From the NCBI GenBank assembly GCA_963749605.1, contig CAVVNN010000002.1:744001-808000 (forward strand): 64,000 bases of DNA, given 5' to 3'. Shown here one piece after another: positions 1 through 8,773 of this stretch (position 1 is the stretch's first letter; every line of letters starts with the position of its first letter). Both the position numbers and the translations under genes were made by a program. Below the pieces are notes generated by a model. It was not told the origin of the DNA and did not search any database. It saw nothing but the letters and a program-made list of their open reading frames with translations. Source of the DNA: CAVVNN01 sp963749605. GTDB lineage: Bacteria; Actinomycetota; Thermoleophilia; Solirubrobacterales; 70-9.

Positions 1-1
1 G

Positions 2-1048
2 GCGGCGCGCGGGCTGAAGGTCTGCGTGCTGACGATCGACCCGGCGAAGCGGCTCGCCGACTCGCTCGGCATGAAGGAGCTGGGCAACGAGGCGAGGCGG
101 GTCGACCCGAAGCTGTTCGAGGCCCAGGGGATCGAGATCGAGGGCGAGCTGTGGGCGATGATGCTCGACGCGAAGGCGACCTTCGACGAGCTGGTCGCCC
201 GCCAGGCGCCCGACGAGGAGGCGCGCGACCGCGTCCTCGGCAACCGCATCTACCAGCAGATCTCCAGCGCCCTGGCCGGCTCGCAGGAGTACATGGCGAT
301 GGAGAAGCTGTTCGAGCTGCACACCGAGGGCCGCTTCGACCTGCTCGTCCTCGACACCCCGCCGACCCGCAACGCGCTCGACTTCCTCGACGCGCCGCGC
401 CGCCTGACCCAGTTCATCGAAGGGCGCTCGCTGCGAATGTTCATGCGCCCGACCGGGCTGGCGGCGCGGGTCGCCGGGCGCGGCGCGTCGGTCGCGCTCA
501 GCGTCTTCAAGCGGATCGTCGGCTTCGACCTGATCGCCGATCTTGCCGAGTTCTTCAACGCCTTCAGCGGCATGGTCGACGGCTTCCAGGCGCGGGCGAA
601 ACGGGTCAACAGCCTGCTCGCCGACCGCCGCACCTGCTTCCTCGTCGTCTGCGGGCCCCAGGGCGAGCCGATCGAGGAGGCGGTCTACTTCCACCGCAAG
701 CTGGTCGAGGCGAAGCTGCCCTTCGGCGGCGTCATCGTCAACAAGGTCCACTACCCGGCCGAGCGGCTGCGGGGCGACCCCGCCGAGCTTCCCGCGGCGC
801 TGACCGAGCGGCTAGGCGACGAGGACCTGGCCCAGCGCGTCGCCGACAACTTCGCCGACTACCAGGCGCTGGCCGAGCGCGACGCGCGCAACATCGAGCA
901 CCTCGCGGCCGAGCTGCGCACCAAGGGCGTGATCCGAGTCCCCCACCTCGACGAGGACGTCCACGACCTCGCCGGCCTGGCCGAGATCAACCGCTACCTG
1001 TTCGCCACCGGCGCGGAGCGCATCGCGCTCGCCGCCGGCCGGGGCTAA
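2..1048 (+). CDS. ArsA/GET3-family anion-transporting ATPase, 5'-truncated by window edge
   Basis: The frame is already open at the left edge, so the N-terminus with the P-loop is missing. What remains starts within the strand after the P-loop (KVCVLTIDPAKRLADSLG), where the ArsA/GET3 family has its A-motif context. LLVLDTPPTRNALDFLDAP matches the switch II DTxPT region of the same family. About 348 residues are visible. Family members are cytoplasmic deviant-Walker ATPases for arsenite transport or membrane-protein targeting; no arsenic genes are nearby, so the role here is open. The stop codon overlaps the stop of the convergent gene on the other strand by 4 nt. Confidence 0.85.
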   Translation, partial: AARGLKVCVLTIDPAKRLADSLGMKELGNEARRVDPKLFEAQGIEIEGELWAMMLDAKATFDELVARQAPDEEARDRVLGNRIYQQISSALAGSQEYMAMEKLFELHTEGRFDLLVLDTPPTRNALDFLDAPRRLTQFIEGRSLRMFMRPTGLAARVAGRGASVALSVFKRIVGFDLIADLAEFFNAFSGMVDGFQARAKRVNSLLADRRTCFLVVCGPQGEPIEEAVYFHRKLVEAKLPFGGVIVNKVHYPAERLRGDPAELPAALTERLGDEDLAQRVADNFADYQALAERDARNIEHLAAELRTKGVIRVPHLDEDVHDLAGLAEINRYLFATGAERIALAAGRG

Positions 1049-2631
1049 CCGGCGCGGCGGTAGTGGTCGTACTCGAGCTCGCGAACCTCCCAGTCGGCGT
1101 CCTCGGGGACCGGGAAGAGGTGGCGGACGCGCGGGGTGTCGACCCGCTCGCGGTGGGACAGGTCGTCCTCGACCGCCGGGAAGTCCAGCGTGCTCTCGTC
1201 GACTGAGACCTCGTCGAGCCAGTTGGTGGCGGTGATCCGGATCTCGTCTTCCTCCGGCACCGGCTCCATGATGCGGGTGTCCTGCTCCATGTAGTCCTCC
1301 TCGGGCAGCCGGGACGGCTGGTGGTGGATGGCTTCGGGCGCGGGGGACGGCTCAGGAGTGACGTCCAGCGCGGTGACTGCGATCTCGATGTCTCCCGCTT
1401 CGAGGCCGGTGGCGATCAGGGTCTCGTCGGCGGCGGCGCCGATGTCGGCGCCGAGCTCGCCGAGGGCGGCTTCGCGCAGCACGATCCGCACGCCCCCCTC
1501 CAACCACCGCGCCAGCTCAAGGCCGTCCTGGTCGGACCGGGCGCCGTTCATCAGCGAGCGCTCCAGCTCGAGGGCGTGCTCGACCCGCTCGCGAGCTTCG
1601 ACCCGGTCGAGCGAGCCGTCGGCGATCAGGGCCGCGGCGCGCATCGGCAGCGAGGCGCCGACCGGGCCGTGCCCCTCGAGCACGGCGCGCAGCGCCAGCA
1701 GGTGGTCGCTGAGGCCGTCGAGCGCGCTCTCGCGCCCGCAGCCCAGCTCGAAGCGGCCGACCGCCCAGGTGAGGGCGGCATCCGGGTCGGGACGAGCCTC
1801 GAGGCCGCCCGCGAAGGCGACCAGCTCGCTCGCCTCGGCCTCGCTCAGGGCGTAGCCGCCGGGGCGCGCTGCGGGGGCGCCGGTGGCGATTCGCCGCCAG
1901 CGGCCCTCACCGGTCGGAGCGAAGGCGTAGGGCCCGAGCCCGACCCCTCCCGCCTTGAAGAGTCGCATCACGCTGATCAGCTCATGCAGCTGGTGCAGCG
2001 CCACCTCGGCGCCCCCCGCTTCGCCGTTCTGCTCGGCGAGCGCCAGGAACTGGGGCTCCCAGGCGGTGCGGCCCATGCCCTCGCTGCGCATCGCCTCGAC
2101 CGGGGCGTCGATCGCGTCGGCGCGCACGATGCGCACGCCGTGGGGCAGTTGCAGCCGCGCCGCGGGCATCCGCAACCCGACGATCGGCGCAATCAGGACG
2201 TCGGCCTCGTGCACGTCGCGGGCCTCGGCGCCCAGCACCGCGAGGGCGCCGTCGAGGCGGGCGCGGTCGAGCGAGAACTCGGTGCAGCCCTCCCAGAGAG
2301 AGGCGATGAAGATCGTCAGCATGCGGGCGGCGCGCTCGCCGGGGTCGGAGGGAACGGCCTCGCCGCGGGCCTCCAAGTAGGGAGCGGCGACGCCGGCTTC
2401 GGCGACCGCGTCGCGGGCGGGCTCGAAGGAGTGCAGGCCCCCCAGCTCGCGCTCGCGCTCCAGTACGAAGCGGGAGGTCAGCGGCGCGTAGCTGTAGAAG
2501 GGCGAGTCCGCGCCGTCCTCCTCGGCGATGTCGAAGGGGATCTGCTCGCCCTCGGCGACCAGCGCGCTGAGGTGGGTCGCCGCCTCGGCGGCCAGCCGCT
2601 TCAGCGCCTCGTTGAGGAGGAAGTCACGCAC
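1045..2631 (-). CDS. Hypothetical acidic protein, 528 aa
   Basis: A 528-residue protein of no family that I recognise. It has no signal peptide or membrane segment. The first ~400 residues look globular and alanine/leucine-rich. Residues ~415-528 are a strongly acidic, probably extended tail with short clusters such as PVPEEDEIRITATNWLDEVS. It reads with good actinobacterial codon bias and fills the space between the ATPase and the HxlR regulator, so it is very likely real. It is convergent with the ArsA-like gene (stop codons interlocked). Function unknown. Confidence 0.7.
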   Translation of the reverse strand: MRDFLLNEALKRLAAEAATHLSALVAEGEQIPFDIAEEDGADSPFYSYAPLTSRFVLERERELGGLHSFEPARDAVAEAGVAAPYLEARGEAVPSDPGERAARMLTIFIASLWEGCTEFSLDRARLDGALAVLGAEARDVHEADVLIAPIVGLRMPAARLQLPHGVRIVRADAIDAPVEAMRSEGMGRTAWEPQFLALAEQNGEAGGAEVALHQLHELISVMRLFKAGGVGLGPYAFAPTGEGRWRRIATGAPAARPGGYALSEAEASELVAFAGGLEARPDPDAALTWAVGRFELGCGRESALDGLSDHLLALRAVLEGHGPVGASLPMRAAALIADGSLDRVEARERVEHALELERSLMNGARSDQDGLELARWLEGGVRIVLREAALGELGADIGAAADETLIATGLEAGDIEIAVTALDVTPEPSPAPEAIHHQPSRLPEEDYMEQDTRIMEPVPEEDEIRITATNWLDEVSVDESTLDFPAVEDDLSHRERVDTPRVRHLFPVPEDADWEVRELEYDHYRRAG

Positions 2632-2709
2632 GCTCCACGCTTCCGGCCGGCCGCTCGCGCTCCTGCGCCTGCACGGCGCCTTGCAGGAACGGCTCTCTGG
2701 ACGTTCGTT

Positions 2710-3057
2710 CTAAGCCGCGGCGGGGGCCGGCTCGGCGCCCTCGGGCGCGAGCCAGCGGGTGCCGTAGCGGCGCATGTCCTCGATCAGCGGCACCAGCGCC
2801 TCGCCCTTCTCGGTCAGCGCGTACTCGACCCGGGGCGGCACCTCGGGGAAGGTGTGGCGCTCGACGACCCCCTCCTCTTCCAGCGCCCGCAGCCGCAGCG
2901 AGAGGGTGCGCGGGCTGATCCCCTCCAGCGATCGCTCCAGCTCGCAGAAGCGGCTGGAGCCTTCGGCCAGGTCGCGAATCAGCAGCAGCGTCCACTTGCC
3001 GCAGACCACCTCGGCCGTGCGGCAGACGGGACATGAGGAGTTGCGAAGAGCGCTCAT
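2710..3057 (-). CDS. HxlR-family winged-helix transcriptional regulator
   Basis: 115 residues, the usual length for this family. The N-terminus CPVCRTAEVVCGKWTLLLIR is the HxlR signature: a Cys followed by the xGKWT helix. It is followed by the recognition region GISPRTLSLRLRALEEEGVV and the wing (YALTEKGEAL). HxlR regulators are small DNA-binding dimers, often redox or aldehyde responsive and often autoregulated. The gene is divergent from the minor pilin operon, and a small palindrome lies about 30 bp upstream of its start. The target genes cannot be read from sequence. Confidence 0.9.
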   Translation of the reverse strand: MSALRNSSCPVCRTAEVVCGKWTLLLIRDLAEGSSRFCELERSLEGISPRTLSLRLRALEEEGVVERHTFPEVPPRVEYALTEKGEALVPLIEDMRRYGTRWLAPEGAEPAPAAA

Positions 3058-3087
3058 AAGCGGCGGAACAACGAGTGTAGCGCCATA

Positions 3088-3104
3088 GCTTCATTTACTG
3101 AAGC
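3088..3104. promoter_or_regulatory. Palindrome between HxlR regulator and prepilin operon, candidate operator
   Basis: GCTTCA-TTTAC-TGAAGC is a perfect 6-bp inverted repeat with a 5-nt spacer in the divergent intergenic region, 31 bp upstream of the HxlR start. It is AT-rich for this genome. A site of the same 6-5-6 architecture sits at 26242-26258. An operator role is inferred. Confidence 0.4.
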
Positions 3105-3185
3105 ATTGGCCGATCCACGCCAGATGGCGGTCTACGGCGCCCAGAACGGCTAAAGATGGGAGGCCGCGCGTCCGATGGAGTAGCC

Positions 3186-4511
3186 ATGACGCCGACAGGG
3201 CGGATAGCGCCGCCTGGGGAAGAAGGATTCGCGTTGATCGAGGTCTTGGTCAGCGCGCTCATCCTCGCCATCGTCGCCGCCGGCGTCATGGCCCTGCTGC
3301 AGGCGACGACCCGCTCCGCCGCCGACGAGCGACGCCACGCGGAGGCCTACGCGATAGCTCAGGAAGACCAGGCGCGCCTGCGCTCGATGCGACTCTCGGC
3401 CCTCAACAGGCTGGAACAGACGCGGCCCGTCTCGGTCGACGGAAACGAATTCACAGTCAAATCGCAGGGCGTATTCGTCAACAACACGCAAGGCCAGCCG
3501 TCGTCCTGCACAGCTGGAGAAACCTCAGCCGACTACGTGCGAATCACCTCGACCACCACCTGGCCCGGCAGCCGCCAGCCAGTCGTCATCCAGAGCATCG
3601 TCTCCCCCTCCAACGGCTCGCTCGACCCCAATCACGGGACCCTGGTGGTCACCACCAAAAACGCGGCAAGCCAAGCGCTGGCCGGCATCGGCCTCTCGGG
3701 CACCGGCGCCGGGACCTTCAGCGGCACCACCGACTCCACCGGCTGCGCCAACTTCGCCGACCTGCCCGCCGGCAGCTACAGCGTCACCCCCAACGCCCCA
3801 GGCCTGGTCGACAAGCACGGCGAAGCCGCGGCGGCGCAGCCCACCAGCGTGATCGCCGGGGGCAGCAACACCCTGCCGCTCGAATTCGACTACGGGGCAA
3901 CGCTGCCGGTCAAATTCAAATACCGGGTCGGCAGCGGCTCGGAATTCAAAGCGGCGACGGTCGACTCGGTCTTCGTCTTCAACAGCCTGATGAACCCGGC
4001 GAAACCGTATTGGGCGCCAGGCAAAGTGCGGGCATCGGAAATCGTCGCCACGCCGATCTTCCCCTTCACCAGCCCCGACAGCGTCTACGCCGGCGCCTGC
4101 GAAGTCAACAACCCCGGCAGCGGGGCGGGACTGGGAAGCGTCACCCTTCAGCCCGGCAAAACCCTGGAACCGGCGCTGGAATTGCAGGTTCCGGCGCTCG
4201 AACTGACGGTGACGAGCAGTGGCTCCCCCAAAGGCGGCGCCAAGATCACGGTCACCGACGAAAACTGCAAAGTCGAAGGCAACAGTTCGATGCAGGAATT
4301 CACCAGCGATTCTCAAGGCCACCAGAGCAACGCGGAATACGGACTTCCCTGGGGCAAATACAAGATCTGCGCCTCCGCCTTCTACTCGAACGAATATCAC
4401 CGTCGGCGCGAATCGGGCGTAACGGTGCACAGCCTGACCTCCACGACATCGCGCACCCTGAGCCTTTCGGGTTCGGGCTCGGAATCCGGAAGCAACAAGA
4501 TATGCCCCTGA
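3186..4511 (+). CDS. Type IV prepilin-like protein with carboxypeptidase-regulatory-like domain
   Basis: 441 residues from the ATG at 3186, chosen because GGAG lies 5 nt upstream; an in-frame ATG at 3156 has no such site. Residues 10-30 are a class III prepilin signal: G14-F15 cleavage site, FALIEVLVS with Glu at +5, then a hydrophobic helix. Residues ~145-205 (TLVVTTKNAASQALAGIGLS, then a DSTGCANFADLPAGSYSV block) look like a Cna-B/carboxypeptidase-regulatory beta sandwich. The large size and low conservation suggest a minor pilin. First gene of a run whose next two members overlap by 10 nt each, so translation is probably coupled. It should be processed by the peptidase encoded at 10502-11248. 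Confidence 0.85.
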   Translation: MTPTGRIAPPGEEGFALIEVLVSALILAIVAAGVMALLQATTRSAADERRHAEAYAIAQEDQARLRSMRLSALNRLEQTRPVSVDGNEFTVKSQGVFVNNTQGQPSSCTAGETSADYVRITSTTTWPGSRQPVVIQSIVSPSNGSLDPNHGTLVVTTKNAASQALAGIGLSGTGAGTFSGTTDSTGCANFADLPAGSYSVTPNAPGLVDKHGEAAAAQPTSVIAGGSNTLPLEFDYGATLPVKFKYRVGSGSEFKAATVDSVFVFNSLMNPAKPYWAPGKVRASEIVATPIFPFTSPDSVYAGACEVNNPGSGAGLGSVTLQPGKTLEPALELQVPALELTVTSSGSPKGGAKITVTDENCKVEGNSSMQEFTSDSQGHQSNAEYGLPWGKYKICASAFYSNEYHRRRESGVTVHSLTSTTSRTLSLSGSGSESGSNKICP

Positions 4512-5203
4512 CGCGCCTCGAACCGATCCGCGACGAGAGCGGCACCACCCTGGTCGAGCTGATGGTGGCGATCATGACCGGGCTCGTCATCCTCTCGGCC
4601 CTGACGGCGGTGGTCATCACCACCCTGCACGGGTCCGCCAGGGTCACCGCACGCGTCCATGCCACGCAGCGCGCGCGCGTCGTGCTCACCAACCTGATGG
4701 AAGAGCTCCACTCGGCCTGCATCACGCCGGAAATCGCCCCGGTGAAAGAAGAAAGCACCGGCACCTCGCTCAGGTTCGTCCACCAAACGGGGTCTGAAGT
4801 CGCTCCCACCCCGATCCTCAGCGTGGTCAGCCTCAGCGGCGACACCCTCTCGCAGTCGGACTACGAACCGACCGGGGGCACCGCGCCCAACTGGACCTTC
4901 TCGGAAGAAACGCCGAGCTCGACGCGCACGCTGCTGACCGGCGTGACCCCGACCCCGCCGAGCAGCTCGATCTTCTCCTACTACTCCTATTCCGGCGGCA
5001 CGGTCTCCGCAACTCCGCAGACGACGCCGCTGACCGAAAGCGAAGCGTTGCTCACGGTCGAGGTCCACGCCGCGCTCACCGCCGCCCCCGAAACCACCCC
5101 GGTGGCGGACGCAGGCGCCTCGGCGAGCGTCCAGAACAGCGCCACGCTGCGCCTCACCCCGCCCTCGTTCAACGAAGGATCGCCGGCCCGGCCATGCCAG
5201 TGA
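4502..5203 (+). CDS. Type IV prepilin-like minor pilin
   Basis: 233 residues. The start ATG at 4502 lies inside the end of the preceding prepilin gene (10-nt overlap). The N-terminus has the prepilin motif ESGTTLVELMVAIMTGLVIL: Gly before the cleavage site and Glu at mature position 5. The helix is followed by QRARVVLTNLMEELHSAC, typical of PilW/PilV-like minor pilins. The rest is Ser/Thr-rich and poorly conserved. It probably primes or decorates the pilus together with its neighbours. The 3' end overlaps the next gene by 10 nt. Confidence 0.85.
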   Translation: MPLTRLEPIRDESGTTLVELMVAIMTGLVILSALTAVVITTLHGSARVTARVHATQRARVVLTNLMEELHSACITPEIAPVKEESTGTSLRFVHQTGSEVAPTPILSVVSLSGDTLSQSDYEPTGGTAPNWTFSEETPSSTRTLLTGVTPTPPSSSIFSYYSYSGGTVSATPQTTPLTESEALLTVEVHAALTAAPETTPVADAGASASVQNSATLRLTPPSFNEGSPARPCQ

Positions 5204-6822
5204 GCCGCAACACGAACGAGGGCGGCTTCACGATGGTCATGACCGTGATCGGCCTCTCGCTGATCGCGATGCTGGTGCTGGTCGCCGTCACCGCCGTCAA
5301 CGGCGACAGCCACCTGACCGCGCACGATCTCCAGCAGAAGCAGGCCTATGAGGCGGCCAAGGCGGGAATCGACGACTACGCCTACCACCTGCACGCCAAC
5401 AACAGCTACTGGACCTCGTGCGCGAACGTGGCGGCCCCCAGCGCCGTCAATCTCGAGGGCTCGACGGCGAATCGACGCGCCGTGCCCGGCAGCACTGGCG
5501 CGGAATACGCGATCGAACTGCTGCCCTCGACCAGCCAGACCAAATACACCCAGTGCGACACCGAACATGCGACGGAAAGCATGCTCCAGTCGCTGGACCC
5601 GCTGAAGGGGACCTTCCGCATCCGCTCCACGGGCTTCCACCGCGGCGTCGAACGGTCGATCGTCGCCACCTTCAAGCCGGCCAGCTTCCTCGACTACGTC
5701 TACTTCACCCAGCGCGAGACCTCCGATCCGGTCACCTACTACTACTACGGCGAAGCCACCGTCAATGGCGCCTACGTACAGTGCTCCAAGACGATCGCGG
5801 AAGGGCGCTACGAAGCTTCGATCCCGAATTCCGGCGGCCGCTCCTGCGACAAGATCTCCTTCGTCACCGGCGACTTCATCAACGGCCCGATGCACACCAA
5901 CGACGCGTTCGAGATCTGCGGCGAACCGACGCTCGGAGGCTCGGCAGCCGACCCGATCGAGGTCAGCGGCCCCCCAAAAGGGTGGTTCTCGAACTGCACG
6001 CGGCTCCTGCACGAAAAAAACTTCAAAGGCACGCTGACCGCCAACTCCGCCGTCCTCACCCCTCCGCCCACCAACAGCGAACTCCAGACCATCGCCGAAC
6101 CCCAGTTCAGGTTCAAAGGCCAGACGCGAATCTGCCTCAGCGGCGGATCGATGACGGTGATGACGCTGACCGCCACCGGCACCTGCGCCGCGCCGAAAAG
6201 CGTCCTCTACAGCGGCACGATCCCGGCCAACGGCGTCGTCTACGACGAAAGCGGCACCTGCTCGAGCGCCTACACGCCCTTCAACGTCTCCTACGCAATC
6301 ACCGAACCGCCTTCGGAATGCGGCAACGTCTACCTGGAAGGCAACTACACCGGCCAGCTGACGGTCGCGGCGGCGAATGACATCGTGATCACCGGCAACG
6401 TCTGCCTCGAATCGTGCTCCAACGAACCGCCGATGAAAGGCGAAGGCGTGCTGGGCCTGGTCGCCAACAACTTCGTCCGCATCTATCACCCCGAGCCCTA
6501 CAACGCGGAAACCAAAACGTTTGAATGCAAGAACGGGACCGGGTCACTCAACGGGGTGACCATCGACGCCGCGATCCTGGCGATCGCGCACTCCTTCATC
6601 GTCGACGACTACAACTGCGGCGCCAAGCTCGGCACGCTCAAGGTCAACGGCGCGATCGCGCAGAAGTACCGCGGCGCCGTCGGCACCGGCGGGGGCGGCA
6701 GCAGCGGCACCGGCTACCTGAAGAGCTACAACTACGACAGCCGACTCCGCTACATCGAGCCGCCGAGCTTCATCGAGCCCGAAAAAACCGCCTGGGTGAT
6801 CGGCCGGGAGACGCTCGAATAG
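5194..6822 (+). CDS. PilX-like pilus assembly/adhesion protein, 542 aa
   Basis: The N-terminus GGFTMVMTVIGLSLIAMLV is a prepilin-like helix behind a Gly-Phe junction, but mature position 5 is not Glu. This resembles PilX-type N-termini of minor pilins. After it comes AYEAAKAGIDDYAYHL, the conserved post-helix stretch of PilX-like proteins. The remaining ~450 residues are Cys- and Thr-rich and probably beta-rich, suggesting a surface-exposed tip or adhesin-like part. Third gene of the overlapping prepilin run. The ligand or adhesive role is not shown by the sequence. Confidence 0.75.
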   Translation: MPVSRNTNEGGFTMVMTVIGLSLIAMLVLVAVTAVNGDSHLTAHDLQQKQAYEAAKAGIDDYAYHLHANNSYWTSCANVAAPSAVNLEGSTANRRAVPGSTGAEYAIELLPSTSQTKYTQCDTEHATESMLQSLDPLKGTFRIRSTGFHRGVERSIVATFKPASFLDYVYFTQRETSDPVTYYYYGEATVNGAYVQCSKTIAEGRYEASIPNSGGRSCDKISFVTGDFINGPMHTNDAFEICGEPTLGGSAADPIEVSGPPKGWFSNCTRLLHEKNFKGTLTANSAVLTPPPTNSELQTIAEPQFRFKGQTRICLSGGSMTVMTLTATGTCAAPKSVLYSGTIPANGVVYDESGTCSSAYTPFNVSYAITEPPSECGNVYLEGNYTGQLTVAAANDIVITGNVCLESCSNEPPMKGEGVLGLVANNFVRIYHPEPYNAETKTFECKNGTGSLNGVTIDAAILAIAHSFIVDDYNCGAKLGTLKVNGAIAQKYRGAVGTGGGGSSGTGYLKSYNYDSRLRYIEPPSFIEPEKTAWVIGRETLE

Positions 6823-6919
6823 CCGCCAGCAATTTTTATTTCTTGGTAGGCGAAGGCAAAGGTTCTGTGGCCATTTGGCCGATGCAAGATCCCGGTGGGA
6901 CCGCGTCCTCACCTCTCTC

Positions 6920-8011
6920 ATGAAGATCCCCTCGCTTAAGAAGAGCAGAACGAAGGAATCCTCCCTGGTCGGGCTCGAGATCGAGGCCGGCAGCATCGGC
7001 GCTGCCGAGGTGCGCAGCAACGGGGGGCTGCAGCTGACGGCGGCGGCCACCGCGCCGCTCCCCCCGGAGGCGTTCCACGACGGCGAGGTCACCGACCCCG
7101 GCAGCGTCGCCGCCGCGCTGAGCGACCTCTTCGCCGAGCACAAGCTCGGCAAGCGCGTCCGCCTCGGCATCGCCAACCAGCGCGTGGTCGTGCGAACGCT
7201 GCGGCTGCCGGCGATCGAGGACCCAAACGAGCTCGCCGCCGCGGTCCGCTTCGCCGCCCAGGAGCAGATCGCGATGCCGTTGGACCAGGCGGTGGTCGAC
7301 CACCGTGTCGTCGGCGGAGTCGGCGCGATCGAGGGCGCCGCGCCCCAGGTCGACGTGATCGTCGTCGCCGCCCGCCGCGACATGATCTCCGCCTCGCTGA
7401 GGCCGTTGAAGGACGCCGGCCTGGAGCCGGTCGGCGTCGACCTCTCGGCCTTCGGCATGATCCGCGCGCTCGGCGAGGTGGCGAGCCCGCCATCGGAGGG
7501 CGAAGGCCAACCCGCCCCCACGGCCGTCCTCTACTGCAACGTCGGCGACGTCACCAACCTCGCTGTCGCCAAGGGCCGCTCCTGCCTCTTCACCCGCGTC
7601 TCCCCCGTCGGCCTCGAGGACATCGCCGGCGGGCTCGCGTCCGTCACCGGCCTGACCCCGGATCACGCCCAGATATGGCTCGGCCACGTCGGGCTCGAGC
7701 AGCCGCTGGAGCAGATCGAGGGCGATCCGGACACGGTCGCCAGGGCGCGCGCCGCACTCGAGAACGGCGCCTCGGCGCTGCTCGACGAGCTGCGGCTCTC
7801 GCTCGACTTCTACGGCGCCCAGGAGGCGGCGGCGCCGGTCGACCGCGTCGTCCTCTGCGGGCCCGGCAGCGCGATCCCCGGCCTCGCCGCCCGCATGGAG
7901 CCGATCCTCGGCCTGCCGATCGCGGTCGGCCGCCCCGAGGCGCTCGGTGGCCTCGACCCGGCCGCCGCCGCCCGCCTCACCCTGCCCTTCGGCCTTGCCC
8001 TGGAGCGCTAG
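6920..8011 (+). CDS. pilM: Type IV pilus assembly ATPase-like protein PilM
   Basis: 363 residues from the ATG at 6920, chosen because it fits the family N-terminus MKIPSLKKSR-LVGLEIEAG better than an in-frame start 45 bp upstream. PilM is a cytoplasmic actin-like (FtsA-fold) protein that binds the PilN N-terminus. Visible features: GLEIEAGSIGAAEV (phosphate-1 type strand-turn), LPAIEDPNELAAAVRFAAQE, and near the C-terminus VVLCGPGSAIPGLAARMEP (adenosine-motif-like). pilN starts 2 nt after the stop. The 97-nt leader upstream contains small hairpins. Confidence 0.92.
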   Translation: MKIPSLKKSRTKESSLVGLEIEAGSIGAAEVRSNGGLQLTAAATAPLPPEAFHDGEVTDPGSVAAALSDLFAEHKLGKRVRLGIANQRVVVRTLRLPAIEDPNELAAAVRFAAQEQIAMPLDQAVVDHRVVGGVGAIEGAAPQVDVIVVAARRDMISASLRPLKDAGLEPVGVDLSAFGMIRALGEVASPPSEGEGQPAPTAVLYCNVGDVTNLAVAKGRSCLFTRVSPVGLEDIAGGLASVTGLTPDHAQIWLGHVGLEQPLEQIEGDPDTVARARAALENGASALLDELRLSLDFYGAQEAAAPVDRVVLCGPGSAIPGLAARMEPILGLPIAVGRPEALGGLDPAAAARLTLPFGLALER

Positions 8012-8013
8012 CG

Positions 8014-8772
8014 ATGCGCCCTGTCAACCTCATCCCCGCGGAGGAACGACCCGGAGGCCGCCGGCCGATGCGGGGCGGCCCGCTCGCCTACATCGTCGTC
8101 GGCGCCCTCGCCGCGGCGGCGATCGGCGTCGCCGTGCTGGCTGTCACCGACAACCAGATCTCCGACAGCAAGGCGGAAATCGCCAAGCTCGAAGACGAAA
8201 AGGCGGCGGTCGAAGCGCGCGCCCAGGCCCTCGACGCCTACACCCAGTTCCACGGCCTGCGCGAGCAGCGGATCGCCACGGTCACCAGCCTGGCCGACAG
8301 CCGCTTCGACTGGCAGCGGGTGATGCGCGAACTGGCGATAGTCCTGCCCGGCGACGTCTGGCTCACCAACCTCACCGGCACGGCGAGCCCGAGCGTCTCG
8401 GTCGACGGCTCGGGCAGCGTCGGCCTGCGCAGCACGATCCCCGGCCCCGCCCTGGAGCTGAACGGCTGCGCAAGCGGCCAGGACGCCGTCGCCGGCTTCG
8501 TGCAGGCGCTGAAGCAGATCGACGGCGTCACCCGGGTCGGCGTGCAGTCCTCCTCGCTCGGGGGCGAATCGGGCGGCGCCTCCGGCTCGGGCGGCGGCTC
8601 GAGCTGCCAGACGCGCCCGTTCATCGCCCAGTTCCAGATGGTCGCCGCCTTCGACGCGGCGCCGGTGCCCAGCGAAGAAGGGTCCGCAGGCGAAGCGGCC
8701 CCGGCGCCCGCGCCGGAACCGTCGGGCGAAACGACCACCGCCTCCTCCGAACCGGAATCGGAAGGCAACTGA
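8014..8772 (+). CDS. pilN: Type IV pilus assembly protein PilN
   Basis: 252 residues. It starts with MRPVNLIPAEERP, the conserved N-terminal PilN peptide (xxNLLP) that docks into PilM. One membrane segment follows (residues ~28-48), then a coiled coil (KAEIAKLEDEKAAVEARAQA) and a ferredoxin-like domain. The C-terminus is a low-complexity Ala/Pro/Glu tail. It sits between pilM (2-nt gap) and pilO (1-nt gap). PilM-N-O form the inner alignment complex of the pilus. Confidence 0.92.
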   Translation: MRPVNLIPAEERPGGRRPMRGGPLAYIVVGALAAAAIGVAVLAVTDNQISDSKAEIAKLEDEKAAVEARAQALDAYTQFHGLREQRIATVTSLADSRFDWQRVMRELAIVLPGDVWLTNLTGTASPSVSVDGSGSVGLRSTIPGPALELNGCASGQDAVAGFVQALKQIDGVTRVGVQSSSLGGESGGASGSGGGSSCQTRPFIAQFQMVAAFDAAPVPSEEGSAGEAAPAPAPEPSGETTTASSEPESEGN

Positions 8773-8773
8773 G

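Noticed and set aside
1321..3036. Long plus-strand open frame opposite the acidic protein and HxlR genes
   Set aside because: Low-complexity Gly/Arg/Ala/Val product, no motifs, while the minus strand encodes recognisable proteins.
6823..6919. Second c-di-GMP riboswitch upstream of pilM
   Set aside because: Only GGCAAA and a GCAAGA-like piece match; the conserved second half and closing stem are missing. Kept as a low-interest finding instead.
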